Under the pieces are notes generated by a model. The model was not told the DNA's origin and did not search any database. It saw nothing but the letters and a program-made list of their open reading frames with translations. This document shows positions 58,856 through 64,000 of a stretch of DNA of 64,000 nucleotides, one piece after another. The stretch lies in contig CM054057.1 in NCBI GenBank assembly GCA_028641055.1, positions 727,604,484 to 727,668,483 on the forward strand, given 5' to 3'. Made by a program: the position numbers and the translations under genes. Numbering within the stretch: position 1 is the first letter of the stretch; every line of letters begins with the position of its first letter. The DNA is from Alopecurus myosuroides (taxonomy: Eukaryota > Streptophyta > Magnoliopsida > Poales > Poaceae).

Positions 58856-61101
58856 GGTAAGGTAAAAGGTACTCACATTCTATGTGAGTGCTCGGATTTA
58901 TTTCCTTTAGATTCTGAAATTACATCTTTTTGTTTCTTGTTTTTATTTTCACTAGTTAGGCCTAATGGAAAACAAAAAAATATGAGAGAGTTTTATAATA
59001 TTTATCTTGAGTTAGGACATGAAGTGTTTGAAGAGAAAATTTAAAAACCTATGGACCTTTATTTGCATTCTAGTAGCAATGTTATTAGTATGAATTTATT
59101 GAACACCATTATTGCTAATGCTATGGAATAGTCTAACCTTGGGGAAGCTAGTTTTTATGAAAATGAACTTTTTAGTCCCCCAAGCACGGAGGGACAAATT
59201 TACTTTGATGATACTTTGACTCCAATATATGATGATTATAATGATTGTGGTATTCTAGTTCCACCTGTTATTCAGGACAAATTTTATTGTGATTATGATA
59301 TGCCTCCTATATATGATGATTACAATGATGAACATGCTATTTTCAGTCCACCTACTATTGAGGAGAAAATTACTTACAATTACAATATGCCTCCTATATT
59401 TGATGATTATGGTGACGAGAATAATAATGATAGCTATTTTGTTGAATTTCCTCCCACTATTATAAATGAGAAGGACTTTACTTATGTGGAGAGTAATGAT
59501 AATATTTTTATGCATGTGGCTCATGATAAAAATTTCTTGATGTGATAGCTATATTGTTGAGTCTATTCATGATTCTACTAAGAATTCTTTTGAGAGAGGA
59601 AAATGTGGTTATGGAAATCTTCATGTTATTAAATTTCCTCTCTTTATGATGAAAGTTTTGAGCTTTCTCTTGTGTTTCTTATATATGTTGGTTTGTTTAA
59701 GACTCACTGGTCATTATGAAAGAGGAAGACACGGTTTCATATATCTCAATAATATTAAGTCTCCTCTCTTTATGTTAAAAGTTTTGAAGTTGCATTTTTT
59801 TGCATTCCTATGCTAGCTTTGTGCTCCATTGATTTGTTTTCTTACAATACTATTATGCATAGAAAGAGTGTTAGGTATAAACATGTTTTATATATGCTTC
59901 TTGATGCTCTCTTTCTTTTTTCAACTCTTGTCCTTATGTGAGCATCTTCTCAAATTATCATGCCTAGCTAAAAGGCTTTAAAGAAAAACACTTCTTGGGA
60001 GATAACCCATGTTTTTATTTTTGCGTTGTTTTCTTATGTTTTCTTTGAGTCAAGGTGTTGTTTAATTTTGTAGAAACTCCTTTTTATCTTTATTTTCTCG
60101 TATTTGTTGTGCCAATTAAAGTCTCTAGTGAAATTTGAAGTTAGATTTGGATTTCTGCGCAGGAAACAGATTTCCGCTGTCCACCGTAAAATTTGTGTAA
60201 CATCACAGAAAGATCAAAATGACCTGAAACTTTTTCTGCTTATTCCTCATCTAATTCCAAAACATTTTCCTTCTTTACGTTTTTCTATTTGAGCAACGTA
60301 AGTTCCCCTAAAAAAATCGTCTTTACAAATTGTTCTTGTATTGACAGATTCTGCCTTTTTTACTTGCATTCTCTCTTTTACCATGTCAAGTGGATTTCTT
60401 TGCTCCATGAAACTTAAGTGGCTATAGCTAATGTTTAAAAGTATCAATAATTCTTTTGTCCATGCAGAACATATGAATTTTTAATTGTGCACTAACCCTC
60501 TAATGCGAATTACATTGAGTGTGGTGTGAAGGAAGTTTTCAAGGGTTAAGAGAAGAGGGTGATATAATGTGATCAAGAAGAGTGCAAAGCCAAAGATTGG
60601 GGGTTCCCTCATGGTTCATCCCAGCAAATTCTAAGAAGACTCAAGCGTCTAAGCTTGGGGATGCCCAAGGCATCCACTTCTTCATCAACAATTTATGAGG
60701 TCACTTCTAGTGAAACTATATTTTTATTCGGTCACATCATATGAATTTTACTTGGAGAGTATGTTTGTTTTCTTTTGTTTTATTTTGTTTTCCTTGCTGC
60801 AATAAATATAGGTGGCACCCAGCATTGTTTGTGTGGGAAAGAGACACGCTCCGCTTTTTCATTTTAATACTTTCTTGTATTCTTAGTTTTTCTTCTAACT
60901 GCTGCAAAATTCCCTTTTAGCTCCTATTTTTCATGAATCTCTTATTCAGAGCTGTTAGTTTTAGTAGAGTTGTGTTAGTACTCTCTTGTTTCATTGCTAT
61001 ATCTCTTGGAGAGTTTTTGTTTTTTCGTGCTTGATGGAAATAGAAATGCTACATGTGGTAGATGGTATAACGGAAAAAACTTGCATATTCTTGGAGATCA
61101 C
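58856..61101 (+). other. Internal region of element A' (5' half)
   Basis: Contains the acidic-repeat ORF (58975-59640) and then non-coding sequence homologous to the inverted 54575-55700, including CTTGGGGATGCCCAAGGCATCC near 60655. It ends in ATCAC (61097-61101), which pairs with GTGAT at 46813-46817. Confidence 0.75.
59132..59545 (+). pseudogene. Acidic-repeat ORF of element A', broken
   Basis: An open frame from just after a TAG at 59129. It contains three versions of PPIYDDYND, the block IFSPPTIEEKITYNYN, and FTYVESNDNIFMHVAHDKN, matching the F1 ORF at 52449-53018. The start region (58975, MEN) and the tail (to about 59640, ERGK and IKFPL) lie in other frames, so at least two lesions have occurred. 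Confidence 0.6.
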
Positions 61102-62509
61102 TGATGCATGTAAAATGCATACATGAACTTTGCATGTTATTACTTGTTTTTCCTACATATTAGCAACTTATATTCATGTTTATAATGATTTGTGGGATTT
61201 TCTAAACAATCCCCCTTCTTTTCGTTCTAACCCTGTTTTTCCAGAAAACGTACTTTTTAGTGTTTCAGACTTTCCGGGAGCTTCGGGACTCCAAAAAGGG
61301 AAAGGCCAAAGAGCACGGTTCAGAATTTTCGAGACGAAGACCATGGGACAAAGTAGAGGGCCAAAAGGCCAACCAGGTGGAAAATAGGACCCTCCACGCG
61401 GCCAGATTCCTTGGCCGCGTGTGGGGCCCCATTTTTGCCCCCGTGGCTCCGATGCCATCGATCTTTCTTCTCCCGAGTGTCTCGTGACCTAAAAACGACT
61501 ATATAAAGGGTCCCCTGGCCTTTTCGAGAAGGAGGCGGCGCCGAGAGACGAAACCAAGAAACAGAGAGACAGAAGGCTGCCGCCGGAGAAGATCGGAGGG
61601 GGAAACGCCGCCGGATCACCCCGGAGGGCTCCACCCCCCTCCGGCGTGTTCATCATCAACATCTACAGCAAGATCAGCTCCATCTCTCCACTGTAATCTC
61701 TTGTGAAACACGATGTATGATGCAATACTATATTCCCTTGATGTATTGTGTCTCCCCGTCTATGTTTGAGTAGTGAATTGTTCTTGGCAATGGTGAAATA
61801 GTTCGTTGATTGGTTGCATACAAGTTTGTTATCTTCTATGATTGTCTTTATGTACAATATATGAGTGCACGCATATGTTGGGGAATGCATGTAAGGTGAT
61901 CACCGGTAGCATAATGGAGTGGTGGTGACTTGGGAGTGACAGTAACCTGAGACCGAGCCACAAAGTTAAGTTATTGGGGGATATATATATAGGGGACCTT
62001 AGAACGTAAGGCTATGGTGGGACTTTATGTCTTAATCAATCTGTGCAGTCATTACTTGGCCACATGATCCATCATAAGGGGTTGTAGATCATTTACTTGA
62101 CTATACCTATTCATGGCTCCTTCCTAGAAGAAACAACTAAGACTAAAACATGTGCTTCACTAATTGTGACAACCACACGAACGAAACACCTATTGCTATA
62201 ACACTTGCTCCCTTGAGATACTTCAGATATTTGCTGATTGCTACTTGTGAAACTTGCTTAGAAACTTGCTTTAGGATTACTTGCATTTTAAACTTGCTTC
62301 ACTAGTTACTAGACAAACCACACTCCACGTCACTTGCTTTTAATTAGTTAGTTCCTTTTAGTCAAACTTATTGCTTTGCATAAACAGCCATATAAGAGGG
62401 TTATAGGGCTTTAGAGAATAGATATCTTACCTTCATCTCCTCGTGGGTTCGACACTCAAATACTTATCGAAAGGTACTACAATTGATCTCCTGCACTTGG
62501 GAGTCATCA
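61102..62509 (+). mobile_element. Solo LTR of element F1 (1408 bp)
   Basis: TGATGCATG...GGGAGTCATCA, matching the LTR at 53122-54574 in inverted orientation. It is flanked by ATCAC on the left and CGGTG on the right, again non-matching. The absence of internal sequence indicates LTR-LTR recombination or loss. Confidence 0.85.
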
Positions 62510-63986
62510 CGGTGCAAGTAGAAGCTCGTATAGACCGTGGCTAGACTTTTTCGTATCATGCTAGATGTTATTTTAATTATAAAGCATAATGGTTATTTAG
62601 TAGCATGATTATCCTCAATTAGATGAGACTGTTTAATGTGCCATTGAAAGAATCATGAGTTGTTCTTATCATACTGAAGCATAAATTTGTGGTGTTCTCC
62701 TTTGAATGTTTTATTTGGTTGACTTGGTGCATGCTCACACCATGTTTATGACTATGAACCAGTCACTTATAGCCTCTATGATCATTTAGTTTTTGAACTT
62801 GTCGTACCATTTATGCTTTGATTAATGATGTTTATGTCTCTATGCATGATTATGGCTCTTACGCTCTCTTGATTTGTCGCTCCCAGTCTTTTGCTAGCCT
62901 CCACCTGTACTGAGTATGAGCTCTACTCGTGTATACAACTCAAAAAACCAAAGTATGCCAAATGTGTCCCCATACCTACCTACATGTGGTATTTAACTGC
63001 TACTCCAAAGTAAATTGCTCATATGTTACCTTTAAAACTTTCAAAATTACTCATGTTTGTGCTCGTGTCTTAGCTCATGAGGACGTAAATAGAGAATCTT
63101 TATCTCACTTGTTGATTGGACTTCACACCATGGAATAGTGGCTTCATACGCTTATCCAATTGATAGAAGAGATGGCAGCGGGGTGCCCAGCCCCAAATGA
63201 ATAACAACAAATTATCTTCACTATTTTTGCCCCTGATTTATCAGTCAAAGCATAATTGTGTAAACAAAAGAGAAAGAGGGACGACCTTCTACCCAGATGC
63301 ATCCTTCTATGGGAGACACTCTTGTGAAGTCTAGTTGACTTGTGACGTACTGTATTTTCTGTTTACCATTCGTTGACATAAGCATACACCTCTCTAAAAA
63401 AATGTTTTCATTACCTCTGTTTAATAAAATAAAAGATCTAGCACCTTACCGATCCATGCTTCCCTCCGCGAAGGGACTTTCTTTTACTTTTATATTGAGT
63501 CTCCATCTTCTAACTTTATGCACAGTTGAGAGAGCATAGCTGCCATTCTGAGTTTATGTGCATTTGTCCCAGAAACATTATTAATTGATTCATGATGTGT
63601 TAATGCTTGTTCTCTAATTGTTTGTTCTAGTCTTCCTCATGAACTTTGATGGTGTCCTGGCATTTATGTTTTGCCCCACTCTTAAGGACCAGCGAAATAT
63701 CACTTTGCCATGTTATCTCTATAATTGAAACAAACGTATATCTTTTGTTGCATTGTTATTCATGATCTTTTATTTGTGTTACTTCTCATGATGCAAGGTG
63801 ATTGCTATGCTTTATTATTAAAATTCTATTTATCATGCTTGTGTTGAAGTTCTATGATCTCAGGTTACTTATGCTTTTACATTATTGATGATCAATTTCA
63901 TGTTGGTAGCATGTCACCTCAGAAATTATGTGTTTTTTTTATCGTTTACCTACTCGAGGACGAGTGGGAACTAAGCTTGGGGATGT
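62510..63986 (+). other. Internal region of element A, 3' non-coding part with polypurine tract
   Basis: AT-rich, no supported gene. CGGTG at 62510-62514 is half of an F1 target duplication. It ends with ACTCGAGGACGAGTGGG and AAGCTTGGGGATGT directly before the LTR start. Confidence 0.75.
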
Positions 63987-64000
63987 TGATACGTCATAAA
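63987..64000 (+). repeat. Start of the 3' LTR of element A
   Basis: TGATACGTCATAAA is identical to the start of the LTR at 56630-58184 (minus strand) and differs from A' (TGATGCGTC). The rest is beyond the window. Confidence 0.8.

Overview
The window looks like intergenic chromosome sequence from a large-genome grass, most probably wheat, barley or a relative (Triticeae). That is inferred from the kinds of transposon present, not from a search. No ordinary host gene is visible. Almost everything is transposons, many nested inside each other, and most of the apparent small reading frames lie in LTRs or are shadows.

Layout. 1-12946: a young chromovirus-type Ty3/Gypsy element on the minus strand, with 4.3-kb LTRs (the left one cut by the window edge and carrying an 833-bp hAT insertion), a tRNA-iMet primer site and a gag-pol polyprotein ending in a chromodomain. 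It sits in the leader of a degenerate gene borne on a PIF/Harbinger-like element (12947-14200). A second Harbinger-like element (14886-16788, TTA target duplication) carries a diverged relative of that gene. A small SINE-like insert lies between them.

18221-32794: one 14.6-kb CACTA transposon with ATA target duplications. It holds a three-exon coiled-coil accessory gene, a decayed TNP2 transposase, a duplicated segment carrying an AP2-domain gene, an antisense 3'-5' exonuclease gene, an unrecognised ORF, and an eight-exon gene joining a transposase_24-like region to a Ulp1/C48 protease. Arrays of palindromic motifs occur at both ends and inside.

32855-64000: a PIF transposase fragment is broken by an Athila-like LTR (B). 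LTR B is broken by G (35118-43795, three tandem Tekay-like LTRs without coding sequence, CCGCG target duplications) and by an Athila-like element A' (from 43881). A' is interrupted by F1 (46818-54574), and a second Athila-like element A lies in the 5' LTR of A'. A itself holds a solo F1 LTR (61102-62509). The target duplications of the two F1 copies are exchanged: GTGAT/CACCG around one, ATCAC/CGGTG around the other. The parsimonious reading is that 54575-61101 was inverted by recombination between the oppositely oriented F1 copies; turning it back restores both duplications and two coherent parent elements.

Most promising for follow-up are the F1-mediated inversion, the CACTA accessory and cargo genes (coiled-coil protein, AP2, exonuclease, Ulp1 fusion), the tRNA-like A/B boxes in sense orientation inside the LTRs of both Tekay-like elements, and the acidic-repeat ORF just after the primer site of the non-autonomous Athila-like elements.
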